DNA from: Eucalyptus grandis
Taxonomy: Eukaryota; Streptophyta; Magnoliopsida; Myrtales; Myrtaceae
NCBI RefSeq assembly: GCF_016545825.1
Contig: NC_052618.1
Span: 49,863,127-49,927,126, forward strand
Direction of reading: 5' to 3'
Length of the DNA: 64,000 bases
Position numbers and translations under genes: made by a program. Below the pieces are notes generated by a model. It was given only the letters and a program-made list of their open reading frames with translations, ran no database searches and was not told the origin of the DNA. Shown in pieces: positions 1 through 10,205 of this stretch (position 1 is its first letter; every line of letters starts with the position of its first letter).

Positions 1-1950
1 ATTGCTTAATTACCATGGCTGGGTCATTGCCCTTGCCCCTCTCTCTCTGCACGCTTGTGTACTAATATGTGACCTCACTGTGAGGTCACAAGCTCAAGGT
101 CAACTCTTAATGTCATGCTTAAGCGAGAGCCCGCGGTCAATTGGAGACCAAGCTTGATCAAATCCAAAGACAATGAGAGGGAGGCAACCTCATCAGAAGA
201 TCATGAGCTGATGGCCAACTCTTAATGTCGCCATTGAGAGTGAACTCACTGTCAATTGGAAACCATGCTTGATCAAATTTGGGTGACGTCACCATCAAAA
301 TTATGTTGTGGTCATGTTGCCGACACCGGCTGCCACCGTGTGTGACCCATACCTCTTCTCCAAACCTCCTTTTCTTTTATCTTTTTTATTTGCTATGTCA
401 TCAAATTCGAAGTTTTTATTTTTACTTTTTTTTGGTTGATAGAGATAGTGTTAACAAAGGCATAAATGGGACAAGATCAAAAAGGGAACATGGATGCATA
501 TATGTTGCACTTGTCAATGTGCTTATTACATTGTCTAATTATCCTTGTCAAGTCTTCCCACTCAACCAACCCCATCTCTTTCTTCACCATTAGCCACCGT
601 CTCTGGCCGTTGTAGCCAATTGTCATCACAGTCGCCTCCCCCATGTCTCGCCACTTTCTCCTTCGTGTCATCCACAACCATCTTTGCTCTCTCTATTTGC
701 TGACCCAACACTCTCCCTCACTCTCTCTCTTCCCTCAACACCAAATCTCTGTGAGGTCTCGGCACTACCATTGATGACCTGATCTGGTCATGGCCTTGAG
801 ATCTCACCAAGATCTTAGTGGAGAGGCCAGATAAGGGGGAGGCATCCTCAGATCTGGAGACGACCCTCTAACCTCATCACTGTCGACAACTTAATCGTAA
901 TGACTAGGGGAGCTTGATGCGAGGTCTTGAGACCAGCCAGAGGCATGAACTTGACGTTTAGGCAGTGAAATTAATAAGAGAGAATCGTGTCTTGGTTTGG
1001 TGTTGGAGACAACGGATAGATACATAAATGGTACAATGGATCTACATCCAAGGAACGTAAATAGGGATGGTGAAGGCCATAAAATACAATGCCTTAGATC
1101 TAGCATAAAATATGTAACCAGACGGCATAGTCACAAAAACACGAAGAAACATAGACTAATTCATAATATGAATGGCCTAGGCTATTTTAGGCTACATTAC
1201 TGGCCAACTGTCAATAGAGTGCGAGGTCTTACAATAGCGTGTCATCAAGAAGCTCAAGTTTGGCATTAAGATCACCAATATCAGGGGCGGTTGACTTCCT
1301 GGATTGAGATCAAAACAAGAACAATATAGTGAGAAAATGTTGAATTGTGTATCGCTTTAATGAACAATGTATTACATTATACAGGCATATGTATCCAGAA
1401 CAATAAACACAAAACGAGAAGTAAGCTAAATCAGGATTTAATAAAAACACCGGAATCAATTATGACCAATTACAATCCACACAAAGTCACATAAACTTGC
1501 ACATTTCCTAACTATTGGAATTCATCATAACAATAAACAAGTGCTTTTAAAAATTTCTCTATGAAAGTTTGAGGTTGAAATTACTCTCGCAAATCTGTTC
1601 TATAGATTAGAAACTTTTTTTTTCACTTTTTTGGTCAATATAGTAGAGACTGTTGAGATAAGTGGCCCTGGCTGTATTATTAACAAAGCAATGGAAGGGT
1701 GACCACATCCTATGGTAAATCAAAAAAGAAAACAGCGCTCTCCTGCAATTGGCTTACGATTAGCCAACAACTAGCTAACAATCATCACATGAGCCCTTCC
1801 TCTAGTAGCATGGAGCATAAAAGTCGAAAGAGCAAGAATACTTGAAATCTGCCAAAGCCATTTCAAGCGGTCGCAGAATATTGCTAATCTGCTTAAGTTG
1901 CTTTTATGCGCAACATGTTATGCATCCATATTTTTCAAAACTAGCTATTT
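1..1950. repeat. Dispersed repeat R, copy 1
   Basis: This stretch matches 4224-6140 along most of its length, starting with the shared words attgcttaattaccatg and tgacctcactgtgag and ending near a shared gcaacatgttat(g/a)catccatat. Shorter matches lie at 34260-34650 and 53060-53640. The window begins inside or at the edge of the repeat. Open frames inside are short and not shared between copies in a protein-like way, so no gene is called. The repeat could be an old non-autonomous transposon or simply a segmental duplication; no terminal repeats or target duplication were found. Confidence 0.7.
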
Positions 1951-4109
1951 CTAATACTAAAATCTAACAACCTAATCAAGGCCTATTTTTCTAACCAATT
2001 TCCCATTTTTATTTTCCAGAATTATTTTCGTTTTCTTATCTCATTCTCGATCCCTCCTCTGAATCAAATCTTCACTCAGATACTCCATGAATTTCAGCAT
2101 CACTTCAGTCAAAGAAATTGGTAACAAACATGCCCAGTGATTAAGAAATTATGAAAATAAAAACACCACATCGCGGGTAAGTAGAACAACACTTGGATGG
2201 GCTTCGGATCAATTCAATCTACACCCAAAAGAGAGTGACCAGCAAAGGAATGGTGATGACAGCCCACATCCGGCGAGTTCAAGGCACAGCAAAATGGTTA
2301 TTTGTTGAAAAAATTTCACCAATTCACCTAACAATCTCCTAAATCATCATACAGGTTCAAATGATAAAAATGACATCACAAGAAGTCCAAATTGAACTCC
2401 AATTAGATAAGCCAGCAAATCCAAATTTCATTCCACCATGATCAAATATGCCAAAGGTTCTATTTCTTTCAAAATTGACATGTGTTCTTAACGCCCATTC
2501 ATTGCCCACTAATTTTATGAAAAGTACATGCAAGTATTGGCTAGATGAATAAACGTCCAGGCTGCAAAGAAGAATACAAAACACACACTGCAATTATGAT
2601 TTAATATCAAATCAAAACTTTGTTTAATCCCTGGCTTCAATCAATCGAATGAGTTTCTGTATCCATAAAGGTGCTGAGGTAACCGTTAAGCAAAGCCTAC
2701 TAAAAACTTGGTTTCAAATTCGCAAGAAAAGCAAAAAGAGAATAGGAAAGCAGGATTCGCCTGTACTGAATTGATCTTTCCTCACCAAAATTTACGTGCA
2801 TATACCCGTACTCAAACCTTTCAAGTTGAGAGCAATGCGGAAATGGAAAGAGCTAGGGTTTCTCCCAGTGCTGTCCAACTTTGACTTCGTCCTCCCAGGG
2901 CCTTGAAACACAGCAATAACAAAGATGTGAATGACGGACAGAAAAGAAAACATGTAATGAAGACAACGAAAAGCAGAGAGAAGATACAGAGTCCATATTA
3001 ATGACTGGGGCCTTGTCAAGTCCAGTCAGCGAGCTTCTCTGAACTTCTATTTTGAGAGATAAGCTCTCGGCAGCATATTCAGCAGATTTCAGCGAAAACC
3101 ATTGCTCATTCACAAGGGAGACGTGTCCAGTAAACATAACATTGTAAGCACTAGTAGAAAAAGATGACAAGTCTAATCCAACAAAAAGAGTATAACAAGT
3201 TTAAACCAACAATAAGCATATGAACAACAGAATCAACACGGTTCCACTTGAATTTGGCAAACATACTTCAGTATCGATTTAGTTTCATATAGGACTCGTG
3301 TGCAAGAATGGACAACGACCAATGTACCACCGATTAACTGAGGACCGAAATTCTTTACAATCTGAAAGCATGAATAGCAAACAGAGAAGATGTTAGCATG
3401 GCACTGTGAAGATTTAGCTAAAAGATACTCACTTCTTTACTCTTCACTCATTAACACACATACATGCACAAGCACTCCCCAAGCACCTCACTGCTTTCTG
3501 TTTTTCCTCAGGCTTTTTTATGTTAGTTCATGGCAAAGAACTAATCCATCCAAGGTTGGACCTTCCAGGCTCTCTATAGATTCAAGAGTAAGACATCTCT
3601 CCTATTTACCCCACTCAGAATTCACCAGTCCATGTATTTTTCACGACAAACGGATTTACCTTCCGGACGAAATCGCATTATGATGCAAGCCAATAGGCGC
3701 ATCTGGCTCTTGAGAAATTTTCTATCCTATCATATCAATATGAAAGCTTCCCCGGCCACTATGACGAATAGCAATCAGCGCAATTGAGAAATCCTCGATT
3801 AGCCCACACAACAGCTCAAAGGAAATTCACGAGTGTAATCAAATTCGCAAGTGCATAATTATTAAGCATCATTAAAGCAAATACCAAATTAAGACCACAA
3901 CACCAATCAGCCGAGCAAAAGAATACACAACCAGTGAGCATATTCTCAATCCAGTGAATACAATCCGTCAGATGCTAAAACCCTTGGGTATACGTAAGTC
4001 GACATGCTTTGCTAAGCGATGAGGCTGAAAGAAAAAGGAATAGAGAAGAGTAATAAGGAGAAAAGGAAAAGAAGACAGTCGCCTGGGGGGTCGAAAAGAA
4101 AGAAAACAG
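1951..4109. other. No gene recognised
   Basis: AT-rich sequence with only short open frames (under 110 codons) and no recognisable domain. On the minus strand around 2850-2865 the word gaaaccctagct resembles the telo-box motif found near many plant transcription starts, but no coding exon follows it. Nothing else was recognised. Confidence 0.5.
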
Positions 4110-4235
4110 AAGTGGATGTATGGAGTTATGTTTACCTATTTCCACCAAGTAATTATGTAAAATTTGATGAATTTGCTTATTTGTCCTATTCTCTTCATTT
4201 CTGATTCCACTGTGGATCGATGCATTGCTTAATTA
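4110..4235 (+). repeat. Orphan copy of receptor-kinase 3' flank
   Basis: About 125 bases here match 52275-52400, the sequence just downstream of LRR receptor kinase pseudogene 2 (shared words include cctatttcca, aaatttgatgaatttgcttattt and gcatcgatgcattgcttaatta). No kinase coding sequence lies upstream, so this is a detached 3' flank next to repeat R. It shows that R and receptor-kinase flanks have been copied together. Confidence 0.6.
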
Positions 4236-6140
4236 CCATGACTAGGCCATTGCCCTCACCTTTCTTTCTCTCCGTGCTTGCTTGTGTACTAGAAGGTGAC
4301 CTCACTGTGAGGAGGTCATGAGCTCATGGCCAACTCTTAATGTCACACTTAACTGAGAGCCCGTAGTCAATTGGAGACCAAGCTTGATCAAATCCAAAGA
4401 CAAGGAAAGGGAGGCAACCTCATCACAAGATCATGAGCTCAAGGCCAACTGTCAACGTTGCTATGCCAACGAAATTATGTTGCGGTCATGTTGCTGACAC
4501 CGGCGGCCACCGTGTGTGGCCCCTACCTCCTCTCCAAGCCTCCTTTTCTTTATCTTTTTTTCTTTGCCATGTGATCGAATTACAGAGTTTTTCTTCTTCT
4601 TTTTTATCAATAGAGATATAGAGTTGACAAACACATAAATGAGACAAGATCAAAAAGGAAACGCAGACACATATTTATTGCACTTGTCGATGGGTTATCA
4701 CATTGTCTAATAATCCTGTCAAGTCTTCCCAGTCAACCAACTCTCTCTTTCTTCACAATTTGCCACCATCTCCGCCCATTGTGGCCACCTACCATTACCG
4801 CTGCCTCCTCCACGTCTCGCCACTTTCTCCATCATGTCATCATGGTCGCCCTTAAATGAGAGAGGGAGAGAGATAGCTACACGTGGTTGAACTGCCAGAA
4901 TCTCAGCTTTTGAGGTGGATCTCGCGCTTCTTTTGGCGATGTTTTGTACTTTTGATTGTGCTTTGTGTTACAAAACTAACGGCGTTGTCGTCCCAGCAGA
5001 AGATCACGGGCGTGGACCGCAAGTGTGTCCCACCCTCCTTTTTCTTAATATACACCTTCCTCGTCATTAACCTCATCACCGTCGCCACTGCTGTCACCGC
5101 CGTCGCCGCCTTAGGAGGGCCAGTATGGCGTTGTCTGCAAAGAGGCCGTGAGGCCACCATGTGGTGGAGATACGTGACCCCTTGAAGAAGATGCCGCTCC
5201 GACTCGGCACCTTCAGCACCCCGAGGAGGCTGCTCTCGCCAATGACGATGCCGCTGGCAGCCTCCGCGGCTCGAATGCCAAGACCAACTTCCTCCTCCTC
5301 CTCCCTCCGCTGCCTCCGCCCTCTCCCTCGCCCTCAAATGACACAAGCCTCGCGTGGTTGTGGGGTGGGCTCCATAAGGAGGGAAAAGATGGGGAGGAGA
5401 AGAGAGAGCGGTGTTGGGATTTTGAGGAGTGATTGGGTGAGGTATAAAATTAATAACAGACTCATGGTTTGATCTGGTGGTGGAGACAGCAGATAAGTAA
5501 ATTAACGTTACAATGGATCTACATCCAAGAGACATGAATAGTGATAGTGAAGGCGATAAAATACAATGCCTTAGATGTGGTATAAAATACATAACGCGAC
5601 GGCATAGTGAGTAAAGTACGGAGCAAACAAAAACTATCTCGCAATATGGACAACATAGGCTATATTAGGCAAATGTCCATGAGATATATACTAAACTGCT
5701 GATCAACTGTCAATAGCATACGACAACTTGTAATAGAATGCTGTCAAGAAGCTCAAGTTCGGCATCAGGATCAATATCAACTTGGATTGAGATCAAAATA
5801 GGAACAATATAATGTTGATATGGAGTCAGATAGTGAGAATATTGAATTGTGTATTGTGCAATTGAAAAAGGGAAGTAATCTAATATGGGATATTTAACTC
5901 CAAACCATTGGCACATCCATGAATCGCCACACGTAAAAAGCCCTTCCTCTTATATCGTGAAGCATAAAAGCCGAAGGAACACTTACAAAGGTATATATAA
6001 CCAGTTGATGATCAAGAACACTTTGAATCTGCCAAAGCCATTGCAAACAGTAGCAAAATATTGCTACTTTGCTTGTAATAATCTATTTAAGTTGCTCTTA
6101 TGAGCAACATGTTATACATCCATATTTTCCTAAACTAGCT
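4224..6140. repeat. Dispersed repeat R, copy 2
   Basis: Second long copy of repeat R, in direct orientation about 4.2 kb from copy 1. The centre (about 5040-5350) is GC-rich and differs from copy 1, so the two copies are not a recent perfect duplication. A 229-codon minus-strand open frame (4903-5592) reflects this GC-rich, low-complexity centre and resembles no known protein. No gene is called. Confidence 0.65.
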
Positions 6141-6251
6141 CATAAGTCATATTAAGCTAGTCGCTTTTATTTTTCCTTTACTTTTTATATAATACCCTAT
6201 GACGCGTATAATAATAGGTCATAAGTAAGCTTGTCACTCTAAAAGACTTTC

Positions 6252-6728
6252 CTAGTATGGAAGTTCTCCTTCATAGTTGCCTAGAGGATCATAGTTGCAC
6301 ACAACGTACCACCACCCGTTGTTACACTGAACCCTAGCGCACCCAACTCGGACCGAGTCACGCCAAACCATCTGAGTGTAGTGCAAGCAGTCACACCCGC
6401 TCGAGCAAGTGTTGGTGTTGTAATTGTAGTTTTGCTTCTCTGCGACCCACAAGCTAACGGCATAGGTGCCGGTGAATGTGCTAGTGCCCTTGGCAAGGTT
6501 CTCGCCGTAGGGCCCATTGGAGTGCACAAGGCTGCAGTCGCCGACCCGTTGATTTGCGTAGCTTTGGGCGTAGGTAGCAAGGGCGTTGTCCCATGTCACA
6601 TTCGCCACACCAACTTGCTTCCGAGCGACATTATGAGAGTCAAGATAGTCTTGGGGTGAGTTTTGGGCATGACTAAGTTGAAAGAGAGAAATGAAAACAA
6701 GAGAGATGATGATGGTCAGAGAATTCAT
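6252..6728 (-). CDS. Pathogenesis-related protein 1 (PR-1a), CAP superfamily, secreted
   Basis: A 158-residue intronless protein. The start is the ATG whose codon is 6726-6728; the open frame extends three codons further only to a TTG. Residues 1-21 form a signal peptide (cleavage expected before QNSPQDY). The CAP domain fills the rest, with the usual tetrad visible as H69, E76 (PYGENLA), E97 and H116, the CAP motifs HYTQMVW and VVCNYDPLGNY, and a C-terminal CAPE-like tail PLGNYEGELPY after CNYD. It has seven cysteines (65, 108, 112, 114, 130, 135, 144) where PR-1 proteins normally have six; the extra one lies in CSSGCDCLH. PR-1 proteins are apoplastic, bind sterols and are induced by salicylic acid in defence; that role here is inferred from family. 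Its 5' end and promoter are duplicated at 10111-10600. Confidence 0.93.
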   Translation of the reverse strand: MNSLTIIISLVFISLFQLSHAQNSPQDYLDSHNVARKQVGVANVTWDNALATYAQSYANQRVGDCSLVHSNGPYGENLAKGTSTFTGTYAVSLWVAEKQNYNYNTNTCSSGCDCLHYTQMVWRDSVRVGCARVQCNNGWWYVVCNYDPLGNYEGELPY

Positions 6729-8875
6729 GATGCTCAAGGAATTAGCTGATGTTGGTTCAAGGTGATATTTTTGGTGATCATTAGGCTATTTATAGAAAAA
6801 AAAAAAACATGGAGATTTTCAGGGCTTCAACTCATTGTGTGCGATGAACTTATCCGGAACATCTCCTTTGGACAGTTCAACTTTGCGTTAAAATCCAGAC
6901 TGATCAAGAAATGATAAAATTAGTAAATGCGGCATCTAGGTAATTGGTTTTGCATGTTCTTTCTTTCCTCAAATGGAAGTAAAGTAAAAGGCTTTAGCAA
7001 AGTTTGAAGTTTCAGCAAGTTTGATGCAGTAATTAAAGTATAATGTTAGACGTTATTTGGAGTAATGCTAAAGACATTGAGATTAGTGCATGAAATTAAA
7101 TTATTAGGGGATCTAAAAAACTTTGTCCAAGTGTGATGAACAAACAGGTCTTTCTCTCTCTCTCTCTACACCATTCAAAAGCCACCACAACTCGTCATCG
7201 TATCCATCTTCGTTTTTTAAGATCCACTGTCCATCTTCAACTAGACTTACGATCTCCAGCGTCCCCCACCTTAAAACAATACGTCACTATCCTCTCATAG
7301 GAGAAATACATCAAAGATACCAAAAATTATGTATAGCACTCACTTTAATGTCAAAAATTTTCGTCGAATACTTAAATATCAAATCTAACAAAAAACGATT
7401 AATTATGTCTCCAGAGAGAAATTCTGACTAAAATATATATGTGACATTTATAAATAAAATTTTAATATGAGCTGGGATTTAAAAAAAAAAAAAAAAAAAG
7501 TCTGTGGCATTTCCATGTGTACATTTCTCCTCATCTCCCTTCACGTCATTTTTTTTTTTCCTTTTTTCTTCTCTTTTCTCCCTTGTGCACCCTCACTACT
7601 TCACGTTGTAAATGGACTCCTCGACCACAACTTCATCGAGGCCCACCCATCACCGCCTAAACCTCCGAGCTGCGCCACAACCTCAACAAACGACACCAAG
7701 AATCGATGAATGATATGGTCCAGGCAAGGAACGAGATGGTTCAGATCTATGAAAGGAGTCCTGTTCAGTCAAGATCGCTTGGTTTCATCGAATTAGAAAG
7801 CCATGAAGCACGTCCAGCAATCAATGAATGCCCAAGTTGGACAGAAAACCAAGAACAAGCGCGCGAACTTCTACCAGACATTTCATCGAACACCTAAGGG
7901 TACAACAACCAGAAAGCATTCAGGCGTGCAAATTCATGCCAGAACCAACCATAACTAGAAAAAAAAAAAAAAAAACACTAGGAATACACAGAGAAAGGAA
8001 TGAGCAGGCTCAGAACGCCCGAAACTGGGGCCGGCGAGCCCCATTCCATCGATTCGACAAAACAGGGGAAAACGAGCTTGGGCGTATCCTGTGAAAGGAA
8101 AGTTGCCAGACGCGATTGCTAGGTAGATTGGAACAAAATGGCTCTAGAAACCGCCTCAAGGGACTTGGCCGGTGAAGGAGCGCAATTTGAACTCGCCGAG
8201 AATGGATCCAACCGAGCCTCTAGTTTGTAGTCGGGTTTCTCAATGAATCGGCTTCATTAACGGCGGATTTTGAGGTGGCTATGATGAATTTCCCAGATAA
8301 GAAGCCAGAGAGAAATTCCCTGCTGTGCTCCCTTTTCCCCGTTCATCCCCTTTCCGTCGATTGTTCAGCAAGAAATTGATTTTCTTGTTGGACAAAGTCG
8401 TTTTGGGTCATGCAGGCAAGTGAAGCTTGTTAAATGAAGTCGTTTTGAGCTTTTTATGCTAAGTCAAACTACTGGTGAGCCACATCAGTAGCTAAAATAT
8501 CAAAATATTGCCATACCAAATTTCTGGCATTCGAGATCGGAATTGATACTTAAATGATCGTTTTATTTTTTTAAAAGTGACATTTGAGTGATTCGAAAAA
8601 AAAAAAAAAAGGCACCAAAATGAGTGTTATACATAACTTTTGACACTTCTAGTTTACTTTTTCCCTCTCCCACCCCTTGCAATGGCTGCCGTTGAGACGT
8701 CAATGAGCCCTAACCGGCCCTTGAGGCCTTGATGCTATCAAGGTTGCGGCAAGCGTCCAGATCTGGAGGTGCATCCTCCTTAGCTAGAGACTCAATCCCT
8801 CCACTCCAAGTCTAGAGGAAGTGGGATCTGGATCCGTCGTCCTCAGCGGGCAGGTGGCCACCATTGCCCATTGGT
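6634..8875. repeat. Segmental duplication, copy A
   Basis: Runs from codon ~31 of PR-1a through its promoter and about 2 kb beyond, ending at ccattgcccattggt. It matches 10111-13015 in the same orientation base for base over long stretches. Copy A lacks the 667-bp element present in copy B and so preserves its empty target site (agac-TTA-CGATC near 7249). Apart from the PR-1a end it has no recognised gene; a 64-codon frame at 7706-7897 is kept in copy B with only two amino-acid changes. Confidence 0.9.
6786..6795 (-). promoter_or_regulatory. TATA box of PR-1a
   Basis: Reads ctataaatag on the minus strand, about 58 bases upstream of the PR-1a start codon, leaving room for a short leader. In the duplicated copy the same place (10263-10272) reads ctataactag, so the box is altered there. 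Confidence 0.7.
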
Positions 8876-10049
8876 GTGGTTATATTTAAAATAAGTTAGA
8901 CAAGTGACACGATCTCGTAATAGCGACAGCGATGGATACATAAATGGAGGCAACATATTGCTTAATAAATCAATCTTCCATAAAAAGATAAAATTTATAA
9001 ATCATTCTTAGTGTATACCATTTTCCTTAATTTAAGCTATCTGACTTGTGCATGTACTTCTCTTTTGTCTCAATTAAGTTATCATCCAATTGTTCTTTGA
9101 TGAATCCACGCATGAAAACCGTATAATTGGCGTTTTTTATTTTATGCAGCTACCTTTACGCTCTGCAATTGGCATGGATGCGAAGGGCACGCCCTCACAT
9201 CCCCACTTGCCATTGAACGGTTGGATGTGCATCCTGTGTTAGTCTATCACCCCATAAATAAGTCTTATAATATAGAAATTATTATGAGGTGGGGATATGT
9301 AATAAATTGAATCTGAATTGTAGAAAATGTTTGGGTCATATGTAAGTCACACCTAGATCTTATCAAATGCGACAGTTGAAAAGCATTAGCATCTTTACGA
9401 AGACCCAGCAAATGACATAATACATATAGATCAGGATACTTTTCTCAAACATGTATGCACATGTGCAAAGCTGCAGTAGTAACCTTATTCGATAATTTCC
9501 AAACCCTCCACTTCAAGATCCATAAAACAATATTTATCATTTAGCAATTGGTTTTTTCTTTTTTCCTCACAGCAAAAGATGACTAAATGAATGAAGACTG
9601 GTTCATTGAGAAAATACTAAAACGCATATTGTCCGGGTTGTTAATAAATCATGGGAGTTAAGAAGCTCATGAAAAAGTGGAGCCGATTGACAAGAGATGG
9701 TGTACCAAAAAATTCAATATCTAGGGAGGAAAATCCAAGAGTATACAGAAGAAAAAGAACAAAAAGGAAGAAGACAAGCTCATGCTATGCCAAAGTCTTC
9801 CAAGTTTTCCTTTGAATGTACTTTCACTTTCGAAGCAAAGTCTATCAATTTCAACCTTAGTCTATGCAGAAGCAATCGGTAAACACCATCACGTTGGAGA
9901 ACCACTTTAAACACAATCGACACTAGGGTTTCAAATTTCCAAAGGAGCAGAGTAAATCCGTATGCAGAACGCAGCCATTCAACTTCAAGAATTGAGAATC
10001 ACAACTATTAAATGTACAATGAGAAGGAATTGAAGCGAGAAACCTGGAT
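8876..10049. other. No gene recognised (spacer between duplication copies)
   Basis: AT-rich spacer between the two copies of the segmental duplication. No open frame has a recognisable domain. The right end (about 9890-10110) supplies the non-PR-1 tail of the chimeric open frame at 10050-10205. Confidence 0.5.
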
Positions 10050-10205
10050 TCAATGTGAGACAAACACGAGAGAAGCAATGGAGAGAGAGGTGAGCATGAA
10101 CAGAGGCGATTGAGAGTCGAGATAGTCTTGGGGTGAGTTTTGAGCATGACTAGGTTGAAAGAGAGAAATGGAAATGAGAGAGATGATGATGGTTAGAGAA
10201 TTCAT
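10050..10205 (-). pseudogene. Truncated PR-1 fused to unrelated tail
   Basis: The duplication copy B keeps the PR-1a start, all 21 signal-peptide codons and the first ~10 mature residues (QNSPQDYLDS). Homology to PR-1a stops at 10111. The frame then runs on through unrelated DNA for about 20 codons to a TGA at 10050-10052, giving a 51-codon open frame with an intact secretion signal. The CAP domain is absent, so it cannot act as PR-1. The upstream TATA box is altered to ctataactag. Most likely a dead fragment; a small secreted peptide is possible but unproven. Confidence 0.7.

Noticed and set aside
2850..2865. Telo-box-like aaaccctag as a gene start
   Set aside because: No coding exon or second promoter element was found next to it; the eight-base motif occurs by chance.
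4903..5592. 229-codon minus-strand open frame
   Set aside because: Lies in the GC-rich centre of repeat R, is low-complexity (Glu/Ala/Gly runs, trinucleotide repeats), not shared with the other R copies and resembles no known family.
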